The notes: generated by a model not told the origin, from the letters alone. A stretch of 64,000 bases of DNA from JBBQXK01 sp038209775 (GCA_038209775.1 JBBQXK010000010.1:35632-99631), one strand, 5' to 3'; shown: positions 8,437 through 16,859, counted from the first letter of the stretch. Made by a program: numbers and translations.

Positions 8437-9396
8437 TTACCTGCGTTTCATCGTTTCGCGCCAGCCGATATACAGGCCCGATCCGCAGATCAGCGCAATG
8501 CCGATCCAGGCTGTGGGGATCGGCCATTCGCCGAACACCACCAGCCCCCAGAAGATGGCCAGCGGCATTGCGGTGTATTCAAAGGGTGCGATCAGACCCG
8601 CCTCGCCCAGACGGTAGGCCTGCGCGATCAGGAGGCCACCGATGGCCGAGCCGATGCCGGTGGCCAGGAACACCCCCCAATCCCCCACGGGCGGCCAGAC
8701 CCAGGGGCGGAAGAGGAAGGCCAGCGAGAGGTCGGACTGATCGGCATAGCGCCCGTCGCCAAAGGCCAGCCCCATCCCGAGGGACACGACGACGAACAGC
8801 AACTGCACATAAAATGTCATGGTTACAGCGCCTTCCGTGCCCTTGAGGTGCCGCGTCATCATGTGCATGCAGGCATAGGCAAGCGCTGAGGCCAAGGGCA
8901 GGAACGCGGCCACGGCCATCCCCCCGCCGGGGCGCAGCATGATGATGACACCGACCAGACCCACCGCCACGGCGGTCCAGCGGCGGGGGCCGACGTATTC
9001 GCCAAGGAGGGGGACCGAGAGGGCCGTGATAAGGAGGGGGGCCACGAAGAAGATGGCCGAGGTGTCGGCCAAGGGCAAGGCCGCTAAGCCGAGGAAATAA
9101 AACAGGTTTGAGGTGACGACAAAGGACGCGCGCACGAGATGCGCCTTGAGCCGGCGGGTCCGCAGCGCGCGCAGACCGCCATGGAACGGCATGACGCAGA
9201 CCATCAGGAACATGAGCCCGATCAGTGAGCGGAACAGGATCACCTGATGCAGGGCATAGTCGCCGGACAGCGCCTTGATCGCCATGTCGTTGACCGAGAA
9301 CGCAAAAGACGCGCCGACGGCGCAGAGGATGCCGATCAGGGTCAGCCGCCGCAGATCGGCGGGGGGTGTCTGCAGAGGGGGCGAAGCGGCCGTCAT
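8437..9396 (-). CDS. EamA/DMT-family transporter
   Basis: 319 residues with ten hydrophobic segments arranged as two EamA repeats (residues about 20-150 and 165-305). Such proteins export or import small metabolites such as amino acids or S-adenosylmethionine; the substrate here is unknown. The stop codon lies 7 bases before the HAD phosphatase gene, so HAD phosphatase and cyclodeaminase probably share its transcript. The 337-base region upstream must hold its promoter. Confidence 0.82.
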   Translation of the reverse strand: MTAASPPLQTPPADLRRLTLIGILCAVGASFAFSVNDMAIKALSGDYALHQVILFRSLIGLMFLMVCVMPFHGGLRALRTRRLKAHLVRASFVVTSNLFYFLGLAALPLADTSAIFFVAPLLITALSVPLLGEYVGPRRWTAVAVGLVGVIIMLRPGGGMAVAAFLPLASALAYACMHMMTRHLKGTEGAVTMTFYVQLLFVVVSLGMGLAFGDGRYADQSDLSLAFLFRPWVWPPVGDWGVFLATGIGSAIGGLLIAQAYRLGEAGLIAPFEYTAMPLAIFWGLVVFGEWPIPTAWIGIALICGSGLYIGWRETMKRR

Positions 9397-9578
9397 GTCC
9401 GCTTTGGTGCCCCGGAAGCGGCGCGGCGTCTGTTCTGGCCGCGACGCCGGATGGGGCGTTCTTGCCGCTGCCGGAACGGACGGGCGCGGTTAAGGGCGGG
9501 TTAATGCGGGGGGTTGGAACATTGCGACAGAGGGCGGATGTTTGTGCCGCAACCGACTGAAAGTGTTCGGGATTTGGT

Positions 9579-9600
9579 GTATTCGATCCGTATTCGATCC
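9579..9600. repeat. 11-base tandem repeat
   Basis: GTATTCGATCC occurs twice head to tail and is followed by GTA, the start of a third unit. It lies in the A/T-rich part of the EamA upstream region. It may be a regulator site or simple slippage. Confidence 0.6.
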
Positions 9601-9668
9601 GTACAGCATGCGTATGTCATCTGTACATACACTTGAGCATATCACGAGTGCTGGTGGCGGCGGCAGGA

Positions 9669-9719
9669 CCGGGGGCCAGCCCCCGGACCCCCGGGATATT
9701 TGGGCAAGGTGAAATGGGG
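9669..9719 (+). repeat. Intergenic repeat: G/C hairpin plus GGATAYTT box, copy 1
   Basis: CCGGGGG-CCAG-CCCCCGG forms a perfect seven-pair stem (9669-9686). It is followed by ACCCCCGGGATATTTGGGCA and AGGTGAAATGGGG. The same layout recurs near 12.8, 34.0, 36.0, 40.4 and 57.2 kb. This copy is downstream of the DUF188 gene. Confidence 0.75.
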
Positions 9720-9733
9720 AGAAGGCAGGGGGG

Positions 9734-10228
9734 TCAGCGGGCCATGGCGGCGCGCAGGGCGCGGTCGAGGTGGTCGAGAAAGCGGGAGCGGTCGGCGTTG
9801 CTGTAGGGGCGGCCACCACCCTGACGGAACGGATCGGCGGAGCGGAGGTCGGACATCAGATCACGCGTGGCCAGCCGTTCGCCGATGTTGCGGGGGGTGA
9901 GTTCCTCGCCGTCGTGTTTCACCACGCGCGCACCCTGGGCCACGCATTTGGCGGCCAGGGGCATGTCGCCCGTGACCACCACATCGCCGGGACCGGCGCG
10001 GTCGGCGATCCACATGTCGGCCACATCGGGGCCATCGGGGACGAAGATGCTCTCAATCAGCGGGTGGGGGCGGGGGCGGATGCCGCCGTTTGAGACGAGG
10101 TACATCCGCACGCCAAGGCGCAGGGCGACGCGTTCGGCCTCGGCCTTGACCGGGCAGGCGTCGGCGTCGATGAAGAGGCGGGTTTCGGCGGGTGCGTCGG
10201 GGAGCGGTTCGGGCGGCGCGTCAGGCAT
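9734..10228 (-). CDS. DUF188 / YaiI-YqxD family protein (UPF0178)
   Basis: 164 residues, close to the family length of about 150. The motif FIDADACPVK near residues 19-28 and DVVVTGDMPLA, plus RDLMSDLRSADPFRQGGGRPYS, are family hallmarks. The fold resembles PIN-like nucleases, with conserved acidic residues, but the function is unknown. The start overlaps the last 8 bases of the fghA gene, so it is translationally coupled to it. Confidence 0.88.
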   Translation of the reverse strand: MPDAPPEPLPDAPAETRLFIDADACPVKAEAERVALRLGVRMYLVSNGGIRPRPHPLIESIFVPDGPDVADMWIADRAGPGDVVVTGDMPLAAKCVAQGARVVKHDGEELTPRNIGERLATRDLMSDLRSADPFRQGGGRPYSNADRSRFLDHLDRALRAAMAR

Positions 10229-11051
10229 AGAGCGCCTCGGCGTGGAAACCGATGTGGTCGCGCATGAAGGAGGCTACGAAGAAATAGCTGTGGTCGTAGC
10301 CCTTTTGCATGCGGAACACGCCCTGCTGACGGCGGGCCGCCATCGCCTCGGCCAATGCCTCGGGGCGCAGAAGGTCGAGGAACTGGTCCTTGGCGCCCTG
10401 GTCGATCAGCACCGGGCCGTCAAAGCCGCGTTTGCGCATGAGGAGCGTGGCGTCGTGGGCGACCCATTTGCCCTCATCCTTTCCGAGGTAGGCGGCGAAC
10501 TGCTTGCGGCCCCAGTCGCCGGTGGTGGGGTGGGCGATCGGGGCGAAGGCCGACACGGACCGGAAGCGGCCCGGGATCGACATGGCGAGGGTGAGGGCAC
10601 CATGGCCGCCCATCGAATGGCCCGAGATGCCCTGACGCGCCTGATCGAGGGGGAAGGCGGGGAAGAGGACGCCGGGGAGTTCGTCCGCCACATAATCCCA
10701 CATGCGGAAATGCCGGGCCCAAGGGGATTCGGTCGCGTTGAGGTAGAAGCCCGCACCCTGCCCCAGATCAAAGGCCGGATCGTCGGCCACGTCGGCCCCC
10801 CGGGGCGAGGTGTCGGGGAACACAAGGGCCACGCCCATTTCCGCCGCATGGGCCTGTGCGCCCGCCTTGACCATGGCGTTTTCATGCGTGCAGGTCAGGC
10901 CCGACAGGAACCAGACGACCGGCACCGGCCCATCCTCGGCCTGTTCGGGGAGGTAGAGGCCAAAGGTCATGTCGGTGCCGGTGGCGGTACTTGCATGGGA
11001 ATAGACGCCCTGCACGCCGCCATAGGCGCGGCTTTCGGAGAGGGTTTTCAT
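10221..11051 (-). CDS. fghA: S-formylglutathione hydrolase
   Basis: 276 residues. The esterase-D pattern is clear: FLSGLTCTHENAMVKAGAQ near the start, the nucleophile serine in GHSMGGHGAL, the acid in the VLIDQGAKDQF region, and the histidine in GYDHSYFF near the end. The enzyme hydrolyses S-formylglutathione to formate and glutathione, the last step of glutathione-dependent formaldehyde detoxification. Its usual partner, the glutathione-dependent formaldehyde dehydrogenase, is not in the window. A much longer upstream extension was rejected because it overlaps the AEC gene in another frame; the ATG at 11051 overlaps that gene's stop by 4 bases. Confidence 0.92.
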   Translation of the reverse strand: MKTLSESRAYGGVQGVYSHASTATGTDMTFGLYLPEQAEDGPVPVVWFLSGLTCTHENAMVKAGAQAHAAEMGVALVFPDTSPRGADVADDPAFDLGQGAGFYLNATESPWARHFRMWDYVADELPGVLFPAFPLDQARQGISGHSMGGHGALTLAMSIPGRFRSVSAFAPIAHPTTGDWGRKQFAAYLGKDEGKWVAHDATLLMRKRGFDGPVLIDQGAKDQFLDLLRPEALAEAMAARRQQGVFRMQKGYDHSYFFVASFMRDHIGFHAEALYA

Positions 11052-11983
11052 GCGAAGGCTCCTTGCGTCCAGGCGATCACGGTGGAGACGGTCAGGATGC
11101 TGACCGCGGTCGAGATCAGGATGGAGGCTGAAACGCGCTGCGGTGCAACCCCGTAATGCTGTGCCAGGATATAGACGTTGCCCGCGACCGGCAGGGCGGC
11201 GGCGGCGACCATGACGCCCGCGCGTTCGGGATCGACGCGGAAGATGAGGTAGGCGGCGACGGCCACCGCCGCCGGGTGCAGGATGAGTTTGCAGAACGAG
11301 AGCCAGGCCGCGACCTGCAACCGTTCGGCCGATCTGGTGGCGAGGGAGGCGCCGATGGCGAAGAGTGCGCCGGGGGTGGCGGCAGCGCCGAGGATGGCGA
11401 GGAATTCGTTCACCGGGGCGGGGACGGGCAGGGCGGTGGCGGACCATAGAAGGCCAAGGGACATCGACAGGATCATCGGGTTTTTCAGGAGCCCGAGGGC
11501 GAGGGTGCCGAGGGTGCGGCGCGACACGCCGCCTTCGCGCCGGGCGGTCATCACCAGAGTTATGACCGAGGAGAACACGATGAGGTCGATGGCGAGGCAC
11601 AGAAGGACCGGACCGGCGGCCTGTGGCCCGATGAGGACGATCAGCATCGGCACGCCGAGAAAGCCGGTGTTGCCGATGGTGGCGCATTGCGCCTCAACCG
11701 CCGCCTCCTCAATCGTGACGCGGCGCCAGAGGGCGACCGCCATGGCCAGCGCGTAGACTGCGGTGCAGGCGCTGAGGTAGGCGAGGGCGAAGCGGGTATC
11801 CCAGATGTCGGCAAGGCTGAGGTTGGCGGCAAAGCGGAAGAGCATCGCGGAAAGGGCGAAGTAGAAGACGAACTTTGTCAGGTAGGCGGTCGCCTCGGGC
11901 GGGAAGAAACGCAGGCGTCCGGCCAGCCAGCCGACGCCGATGAGGGCGAAGAAGGGCAGGGTTTTCAGGAGGATGGGCAGCAT
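11048..11983 (-). CDS. AEC-family (auxin efflux carrier-like) transporter
   Basis: 311 residues with about ten hydrophobic segments. The first segment with LPFFALIGVGWLAGR and the conserved asparagine-containing QCATIGNTGFLGVPML stretch near residue 105 identify the AEC family (PF03547), which exports organic anions. The substrate is unknown. The start is placed at the ATG that opens the first membrane segment; upstream in-frame ATGs (12019, 12067) would add an arginine/proline-rich leader that is not family-like. It heads a compact unit AEC-fghA-DUF188 with 4- and 8-base overlaps. Confidence 0.85.
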   Translation of the reverse strand: MLPILLKTLPFFALIGVGWLAGRLRFFPPEATAYLTKFVFYFALSAMLFRFAANLSLADIWDTRFALAYLSACTAVYALAMAVALWRRVTIEEAAVEAQCATIGNTGFLGVPMLIVLIGPQAAGPVLLCLAIDLIVFSSVITLVMTARREGGVSRRTLGTLALGLLKNPMILSMSLGLLWSATALPVPAPVNEFLAILGAAATPGALFAIGASLATRSAERLQVAAWLSFCKLILHPAAVAVAAYLIFRVDPERAGVMVAAAALPVAGNVYILAQHYGVAPQRVSASILISTAVSILTVSTVIAWTQGAFA

Positions 11984-12123
11984 GGGGTGCTTTCGGGCGG
12001 GGAGGGCTGAGGGTTTCATGCGGCGGCGGGGGATGCAAGGGCGGCGGGGTGGGTGCCGGTGTGCCATTGAATTCCCGTGCGTGCGCGGTATGACAGGGGG
12101 GCCGATCCCCCGCATGGTGCCGC

Positions 12124-12789
12124 ATGAACCGCCTGTATCATTTTCCGCTGTCGCCGTTTTGCCGGAAGGTCCGGCTGACCCTGTCGGAAAAGCGGCAGGA
12201 GGTGGAACTGATCGAAGAGCGGTACTGGGAGCCGTCCCCCGATTTCCTGCGGCGCAATCCGGCGGGGAAGGTACCCGTTCTGCGGATGGACGCGATGATG
12301 CTGAGCGACAGTCAGGCGATCTGCGAGTATCTGGACGAGACGATACCCGAGCCGCGCCTGATGCCGCGTGACCCCGAGGGCCGGTACGAGGTGCGGCGGC
12401 TGTGCGCGTGGTTCGACGACAAGTTCCATGACGAGGTGACGGCCAAGCTCTTGTACGAGCGGGTGAACAAGAAGATCATGGGACACGGGTATCCGGATTC
12501 GAAGGCGGTGAAGGCGGGGGCGGGGCGGATCAAGTACCACCTCGACTATATGACCTGGCTTCTGGATCAGCGGCGCTGGCTGGCGGGGGACGCGATGACG
12601 CTGGCGGATTTCACTGCCGCCGCACATCTGTCGTGTCTGGATTACAATTCGGATGTGGACTGGAACCGTTCGGCCACGGTCAAGGACTGGTATGCCAAGA
12701 TCAAGTCGCGGCCCAGTTTCCGGCCCCTGCTGGCCGATCAGGTGCCGGGGTTTCCGCCGCCGGCGCATTATGCCGATCTGGATTTCTAG
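12124..12789 (+). CDS. Glutathione S-transferase family protein
   Basis: 221 residues. The N-terminal thioredoxin-like domain (residues 1-80) has SPFCRKVR, where the serine or cysteine is the likely catalytic residue, the cis-proline segment GKVPVL and the glutathione-contacting DSQAICEYLDE. The C-terminal helical domain (95-205) is intact, with LAGDAMTLADF. The cysteine at the active position suggests a beta- or omega-like enzyme acting in reduction or transfer of thiols rather than classical conjugation. Divergent from the AEC gene. Confidence 0.85.
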   Translation: MNRLYHFPLSPFCRKVRLTLSEKRQEVELIEERYWEPSPDFLRRNPAGKVPVLRMDAMMLSDSQAICEYLDETIPEPRLMPRDPEGRYEVRRLCAWFDDKFHDEVTAKLLYERVNKKIMGHGYPDSKAVKAGAGRIKYHLDYMTWLLDQRRWLAGDAMTLADFTAAAHLSCLDYNSDVDWNRSATVKDWYAKIKSRPSFRPLLADQVPGFPPPAHYADLDF

Positions 12790-12798
12790 GCGGCAAGG

Positions 12799-12842
12799 CC
12801 GGGGGTTTCACCCCCGGACCCCCAGGATACTTGTGCAAAGAT
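12799..12842 (+). repeat. Intergenic repeat: G/C hairpin plus GGATAYTT box, copy 2
   Basis: CCGGGGG-TTTCA-CCCCCGG (12799-12817) followed by ACCCCCAGGATACTTGTGC and AAAGATGAAAG. It lies between the GST stop and queG. The first in-frame ATG of queG (12841) falls inside the conserved end of the repeat, which argues for the next ATG as the true start. Confidence 0.75.
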
Positions 12843-12852
12843 GAAAGCTGGG

Positions 12853-13866
12853 ATGAAGGAGCGGCTGGTGGCCCACGCGCGGGCCGAGGGGTTTGCGGCG
12901 TGCAGGGTCTGTGCGCCGGGGGCTGTGCCCGAGGCGGCGGGGCGGTTGGCGGCGTGGCTGGCGGCGGGGCATCAGGGGCAGATGGGGTGGATGGAGGAAC
13001 GGGCCGCGTGGCGGGGCGATCCGCTTGCGCTGTGGCCCGGGGTGCGGTCGGTGGTGATGCTGGCGGAGGTCTACACGCCGCCGGGTGATCCGCTGGCGGT
13101 GCTGGAACAGCGCGACCGGGGGGCGATCAGTGTTTATGCGCAGGGGCGGGACTATCACGATCTGGTCAAGCGGCGGCTGAAGCGGCTGGGGCGGTGGCTG
13201 CTGGACGAGGCGGGCGGCGAGATCAAGGTGTTCGTCGATACAGCACCTGTGATGGAGAAGCCCCTGGCGCAGGCGGCGGGGTTGGGGTGGCAGGGCAAGC
13301 ATACCAACCTTCTGAGCCGCGATCTGGGGAACTGGTTCTTTCTGGGGGCGATCTTCACCACGCTGGAGTTGCCCGCCGACGACCCCGAAATCAGCCATTG
13401 CGGCAGTTGCACCGCCTGTCTGGATATCTGTCCGACGCGGGCCTTTCCGGCACCCTATGTGCTGGATGCGCGGCGGTGCATTTCGTACCTGACGATCGAA
13501 CACAAGGGTCCGGTGGACGTGGAATTGCGCGCCCTGATGGGCAACCGCATCTATGGCTGTGACGATTGTCTGGCGGTCTGCCCGTGGAACAAGTTTGCGC
13601 AGGTGGCGTCAGAGGGCGGCTATGCCCACCGGATCGGCGCGCCGCCGTTGGCGGAACTGGCGGGCCTGGACGATGCGGGGTTTCGCGTGCGGTTCGCCGG
13701 GAGCCCGGTCAAGCGGATCGGGCGCAATCGTTTCGTAAGGAACGTGATGTATGCGGTGGGCAATTCGGGTGATCCGGGGCTGATCCCGGTGGCACAGGCC
13801 CGGCTGGACGACAGCGATACGGTGGTGGCCGAGGCGGCGGCCTGGGCTTTGGCAAGGTTGCGATGA
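12853..13866 (+). CDS. queG: Epoxyqueuosine reductase
   Basis: 337 residues. The enzyme is a cobalamin- and Fe-S-dependent reductase that makes queuosine from epoxyqueuosine in the anticodon of certain tRNAs. Two ferredoxin-like 4Fe-4S sites are visible: HCGSCTACLDICP (residues 182-194) and CDDCLAVCP (236-244). The N-terminal DUF1730 domain with HQGQMGWMEERAAWRGDP is present, and the C-terminus ends in a HEAT-like segment. An ATG at 12841 is an alternative start but belongs to the preceding repeat element. The stop overlaps the DUF1294 start by 4 bases. Confidence 0.92.
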   Translation: MKERLVAHARAEGFAACRVCAPGAVPEAAGRLAAWLAAGHQGQMGWMEERAAWRGDPLALWPGVRSVVMLAEVYTPPGDPLAVLEQRDRGAISVYAQGRDYHDLVKRRLKRLGRWLLDEAGGEIKVFVDTAPVMEKPLAQAAGLGWQGKHTNLLSRDLGNWFFLGAIFTTLELPADDPEISHCGSCTACLDICPTRAFPAPYVLDARRCISYLTIEHKGPVDVELRALMGNRIYGCDDCLAVCPWNKFAQVASEGGYAHRIGAPPLAELAGLDDAGFRVRFAGSPVKRIGRNRFVRNVMYAVGNSGDPGLIPVAQARLDDSDTVVAEAAAWALARLR

Positions 13867-14246
13867 TCTGGTGGGCACTTGCGGCCTGGGTTGTGGCCGT
13901 GAACGGGCTGGCGTTCGTGGCCTTTGGCGTGGACAAGCGGCGGGCAGTGCGCGGCGACTGGCGGCTGTCCGAGGCGTATCTGCTGATGCTGGCCGCCGTC
14001 GGTGGCTGGGTCGGGGCCAAGGCCGGGCAGCGGTGGTTCCGCCACAAGACCCGCAAGGAGCCGTTTCGCAGCACGCTCAACTCCATCCTTGTGGTGCCGC
14101 TGTTGGGGCTGTTGGTGCTGACGACGCCGGTTCTGCCGATGGTCGCAGGATTGCTTGGCCCGCTGTTCACGCGGTTGGCGCAGGATACCCGGCCGGTGCC
14201 CGAGCGCCCTTTTCCGCGCCGTTTCGGCCCCGGATCGGGTGACTGA
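13863..14246 (+). CDS. DUF1294 membrane protein
   Basis: 127 residues with hydrophobic segments near residues 3-22, 38-55 and 78-95. NGLAFVAFGVDKRRA followed by WRLSEAYLLMLAAVGGWVGA and RHKTRKEPFR is the recognisable DUF1294 pattern; the family has no known function. The last 30 residues are a basic and proline-rich cytoplasmic tail. Translation is coupled to queG through an ATGA overlap. Confidence 0.82.
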   Translation: MIWWALAAWVVAVNGLAFVAFGVDKRRAVRGDWRLSEAYLLMLAAVGGWVGAKAGQRWFRHKTRKEPFRSTLNSILVVPLLGLLVLTTPVLPMVAGLLGPLFTRLAQDTRPVPERPFPRRFGPGSGD

Positions 14247-14304
14247 CGTTACCGCGCGAATCGGTATAGGGTCGCGCCACAGCCGATACCAAAGGAACAC
14301 GACC

Positions 14305-14733
14305 ATGGCAGTTGACGTGAAATACACCACCGGGGCACAGGCCACCGGCGGCGGGCGCAACGGGGTTGCGAAACTGGACAGCGGCATGCTGACCGTGACC
14401 ATGACCAGCCCAAAGGAGCTGGGCGGGTCGGGGGCCGGGCATAACCCGGAAGAGCTGTTCGCCGTGGGCTATGCCGCCTGCTATCTGGGGGCGATGCGGT
14501 TTGCCGCCGGGGCGGAAAAGCTGGGCACGGTGCCGGACGATGCGACCGTATCGTCGCAGGTGGGGATCGGCGGACGTGATGATGGCGGCTTTGGCATTGC
14601 GGTGAAGCTGACCGTGTCGATGCCGGGAGTGGACCGCGCGGTGGTGGAAAAGATCGCCGAACGTGGGCATTTCATCTGCCCCTATTCGAATGCGACCAAG
14701 GGCAACATTCATGTGGAGACGGTCATCGTCTGA
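14305..14733 (+). CDS. ohr: Organic hydroperoxide resistance protein Ohr
   Basis: 142 residues, the normal size of Ohr/OsmC proteins. The two redox-active cysteines are at positions 59 (YAACYLGA) and 125 (HFICPYSNAT), and the conserved arginine is near residue 18. Ohr reduces organic peroxides using lipoyl thiols. AAAGGA precedes the ATG at a suitable distance. No OhrR regulator gene or obvious OhrR operator is seen nearby. Confidence 0.93.
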   Translation: MAVDVKYTTGAQATGGGRNGVAKLDSGMLTVTMTSPKELGGSGAGHNPEELFAVGYAACYLGAMRFAAGAEKLGTVPDDATVSSQVGIGGRDDGGFGIAVKLTVSMPGVDRAVVEKIAERGHFICPYSNATKGNIHVETVIV

Positions 14734-14744
14734 CCAAAGGGGCC

Positions 14745-14771
14745 CGGGGGGCGGTTGTCTGCCGCCCCCCG
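14745..14771 (+). terminator. Strong hairpin after ohr
   Basis: CGGGGGGCGG, a seven-base loop, and CCGCCCCCCG give a perfect ten-pair stem 12 bases after the ohr stop. There is no T run, so it may act as a partly effective terminator or transcript-stabilising end. Confidence 0.5.
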
Positions 14772-14838
14772 ACCGAACCCGGTGCCCTTGCATTGCAATC
14801 CGTGGTAGAATGGCGTCGTGCAACAGAGCGAGGACATC

Positions 14839-15024
14839 ATGACCCGACATCTGGCCGACCACCGCAAGCCGTCGCAAGGCGGGCGCGTGAAGCATTTCCT
14901 GCGCATCGCGCGGGCCGAGGCATCTGATCTGTGGCAGCGCATGGCGCAGCGTCCGCGCGGGCCGGTCGAGGGCAACCGCCGACTGGTGGAGTACGTCCGC
15001 ATCGCGCGGGGGCGTCAGGCGTAA
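14839..15024 (+). CDS. Small hypothetical basic protein
   Basis: 61 residues, strongly basic (Arg, His, Lys). The reading frame has the high third-position G+C of the neighbouring genes, and GCGAGG lies 6 bases before the ATG; a GTG at 14818 is a less likely start. It carries HFLRIARAEASDLWQRMAQR and ends VEYVRIARGRQA, with the word RIAR repeated. I do not recognise a family. It has no cysteines and no hydrophobic segment. It could be a real small protein or a chance open frame in G+C-rich DNA. Confidence 0.45.
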   Translation: MTRHLADHRKPSQGGRVKHFLRIARAEASDLWQRMAQRPRGPVEGNRRLVEYVRIARGRQA

Positions 15025-15071
15025 GCTGAACCCCCGGGGGTTGCCCCGGCCCCGGGTTTCGCGGCAGGCTC

Positions 15072-16052
15072 ATGACAACCGACCCTGCCGCGAGGTTCAT
15101 CGTGCCAACCGATCCTGTCCTGTCCGCCTCTGCCGCCCGCAGCCGCGAGTCGCTTTTGCGGTTCGGGGGGCACGTCCTGCAGACGCCGCTGCTGCCCTCG
15201 GCGGTCGTGTCCGGGCTGTTCTACAAATGCGAGAACTTCCAGCGGACGGGGTCGTTCAAGATCCGGGGCGCGCTGGCAAAGCTGACAGCACTGCCGCTGG
15301 ACCTGCCGGTCATCACCGCGTCATCGGGCAACCACGGCATTGCCTGTTCGCAGGCGGCGGCGTTCACCGGGCATGATCTGACGGTGGTGCTGCCCGAAAC
15401 GGTGGCGTTGAAAAAGCTGGAGACGATCCGGGGCTATGGCACCAAGGTGGTGCTTTACGGCGGCGATTCAGGGTTGGCCGAGGCGCATGCGCAGCATCTG
15501 GCGGCGCGGGGTGCGGTCTATGTGTCGCCCTACAACGATCCGGATGTGATCGCGGGGCAGGGCAGCATCGGGCTGGAATTGCTGGATCAGATCGACCGGA
15601 TCGACAACGTATTCGTGGCGATGGGGGGTGGCGGGCTGATTTCGGGGATCGGGGCGGTGCTGAAATCCGCGCGGCCAGATATCCGCGTGATCGGGGTCAG
15701 CGCCAGTTCTTCGGCGGCGCTGGCGGCGTCGATGGTGGCGGGGCGGGTGGTCGAGACGGCGCACCATGACACGCTGGCCGACGGTGTGGCGGGGGGCGTC
15801 GATGAGGGGTCGCTGACGCTGGCCATGGCATTGGCGGCGGTGGACCGGGTGCTGCATTGCAGCGAGGACGAGATTGCGGTGGCGCTGCGGCAACTGGCCT
15901 GGGGCGAGCATATGCTGGTCGAGGGGGCGGCGGCGCTGGCGCTGGCGGGGTTCAGCCAGATCGCGGGCGAGGTGGCGGGGCAGGTGTCGGTGGTGGTGCT
16001 GTGCGGCGCGAATTTCGACCGGGCGCGGCTGTTGCCGGTGCTGGCGGGGTAG
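15072..16052 (+). CDS. PLP-dependent threonine/serine dehydratase-like protein
   Basis: 326 residues of the fold-type II PLP family. The PLP lysine is K63 in SFKIRGA, followed by SSGNHG (84-89), which holds the substrate carboxylate, and the phosphate-binding GGGGLISG near residue 176. Without a regulatory ACT domain it resembles catabolic threonine/serine dehydratases, which produce 2-oxobutyrate or pyruvate plus ammonia; serine racemase and hydroxyectoine-pathway EutB enzymes look similar. No ectoine genes are nearby. Confidence 0.82.
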   Translation: MTTDPAARFIVPTDPVLSASAARSRESLLRFGGHVLQTPLLPSAVVSGLFYKCENFQRTGSFKIRGALAKLTALPLDLPVITASSGNHGIACSQAAAFTGHDLTVVLPETVALKKLETIRGYGTKVVLYGGDSGLAEAHAQHLAARGAVYVSPYNDPDVIAGQGSIGLELLDQIDRIDNVFVAMGGGGLISGIGAVLKSARPDIRVIGVSASSSAALAASMVAGRVVETAHHDTLADGVAGGVDEGSLTLAMALAAVDRVLHCSEDEIAVALRQLAWGEHMLVEGAAALALAGFSQIAGEVAGQVSVVVLCGANFDRARLLPVLAG

Positions 16053-16103
16053 GCAGGAGATGGCCCTTGCGCGGCAGCGTTTTGGCCGATTGCAGCGCCG
16101 CTG

Positions 16104-16147
16104 CGGAGTTTTCGAAAACTCCGGCCCGATTTCTTTGAAGAAATCGG
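16104..16147. repeat. Double-palindrome intergenic element, copy A
   Basis: Two adjacent perfect palindromes: CGGAGTTTTCGAAAACTCCG (16104-16123) and, after GC, CCGATTTCTT-TG-AAGAAATCGG (16126-16147). The same 44 bases recur as the reverse complement at 41999-42042 with one difference. Here it lies between the dehydratase stop and the converging rplY gene. Confidence 0.8.
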
Positions 16148-16214
16148 TTTCGGGCGGGCCGCATCGGTGCAGGACAGCGCCCGTTTTTGCTGCTGGACCC
16201 CTGCCGTCATGCAA

Positions 16215-16242
16215 ACGGCCCCGGAGTCGCCTCCGGGGCCGT
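16215..16242 (-). terminator. Terminator hairpin of rplY
   Basis: ACGGCCCCGGAG, the tetraloop (TCGC on the plus strand) and CTCCGGGGCCGT form a perfect twelve-pair stem, 24 bases after the rplY stop. On the minus strand it is followed by TTGC, a weak T tract. Confidence 0.7.
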
Positions 16243-16265
16243 GGGTCATGCCGTCAGGCCTGACG

Positions 16266-16859
16266 TCAGGCGTTGTCTTCTGACCGCAGGCCCGAGGGGG
16301 CCGAGATATTGGCGATCACGAAGTTGCGGTCGATGGTGGGCACCGCACCTTCGGGCAGCACCACGTCGCTGATGTGGATCACGTCGCCGATCACCTTGCC
16401 GGTCAGATCGACGGTGATGTGATCGGGGATCTCGCTGGCCAGCACTTCCAGTTCGACCTCGGGGCGCACCACAGTCAGCGTGCCGCCACGCTTGAGCCCG
16501 GGGGCCGCGTCGTGGTTGATGAAGGTCACGTGGATGAACAGGCTGATCCGGCTGGTCCGCCGCAGGCGCATGAAATCGACATGCGTCGGCAGGTCGCGCA
16601 CCACGTCACGCTGCACCGCGCGGCAGATCACACGGACATCGTCCGCGCCTTCGACCTTGAGGTTGAACAGCGTGGATTTGAAGCGGCCCGCCTTGAGGAA
16701 CTTCAACAGGTAGTTGTATTTGAGGTTGATCGGCATCGGCTCAACGCCGCCGCCGTAAACGATACCGGGCACGAAGCTCTCACGTCGAGCTTGCCGGGCG
16801 GCCCCCTTGCCTGTCCCCGTGCGTGCCTCGGCGATCAGATCAGGGATCTCACCAGCCAT
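16266..16859 (-). CDS. rplY: 50S ribosomal protein L25 / general stress protein Ctc
   Basis: 197 residues: an N-terminal 5S-rRNA-binding domain (about 1-95, with ARTGTGKGAARQARRES and VPGIVYGGG) plus the C-terminal beta domain found in the long Ctc-type L25 proteins. It binds 5S rRNA in the large ribosomal subunit. GGAGAAG stands 5 bases before the ATG. Its promoter lies in the 179-base region shared with the divergent MFS gene. Confidence 0.94.
   Translation of the reverse strand: MAGEIPDLIAEARTGTGKGAARQARRESFVPGIVYGGGVEPMPINLKYNYLLKFLKAGRFKSTLFNLKVEGADDVRVICRAVQRDVVRDLPTHVDFMRLRRTSRISLFIHVTFINHDAAPGLKRGGTLTVVRPEVELEVLASEIPDHITVDLTGKVIGDVIHISDVVLPEGAVPTIDRNFVIANISAPSGLRSEDNA

Larger units (their letters stand above)
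9397..9733. other. Intergenic region of 337 bases upstream of the EamA gene
   Basis: No convincing gene. The middle part (about 9540-9650) is clearly more A/T-rich than its surroundings and contains an 11-base tandem repeat. It is the likely promoter region of the EamA transporter gene, though no clear -35/-10 pair stands out. The far end holds a copy of the hairpin plus GGATAYTT-box repeat. Confidence 0.6.

Noticed and set aside
9490..9819. Open frame of 109 codons on the minus strand in the EamA upstream region
   Set aside because: The translation is a Pro/Ala/Ser-rich mixture running through the repeat hairpin and into the DUF188 gene; no ribosome binding site and no family-like pattern.
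16104..16147. Paired palindromes considered as a CRISPR or attachment site
   Set aside because: No spaced direct repeats, no cas genes and no integrase; copies are isolated between genes.
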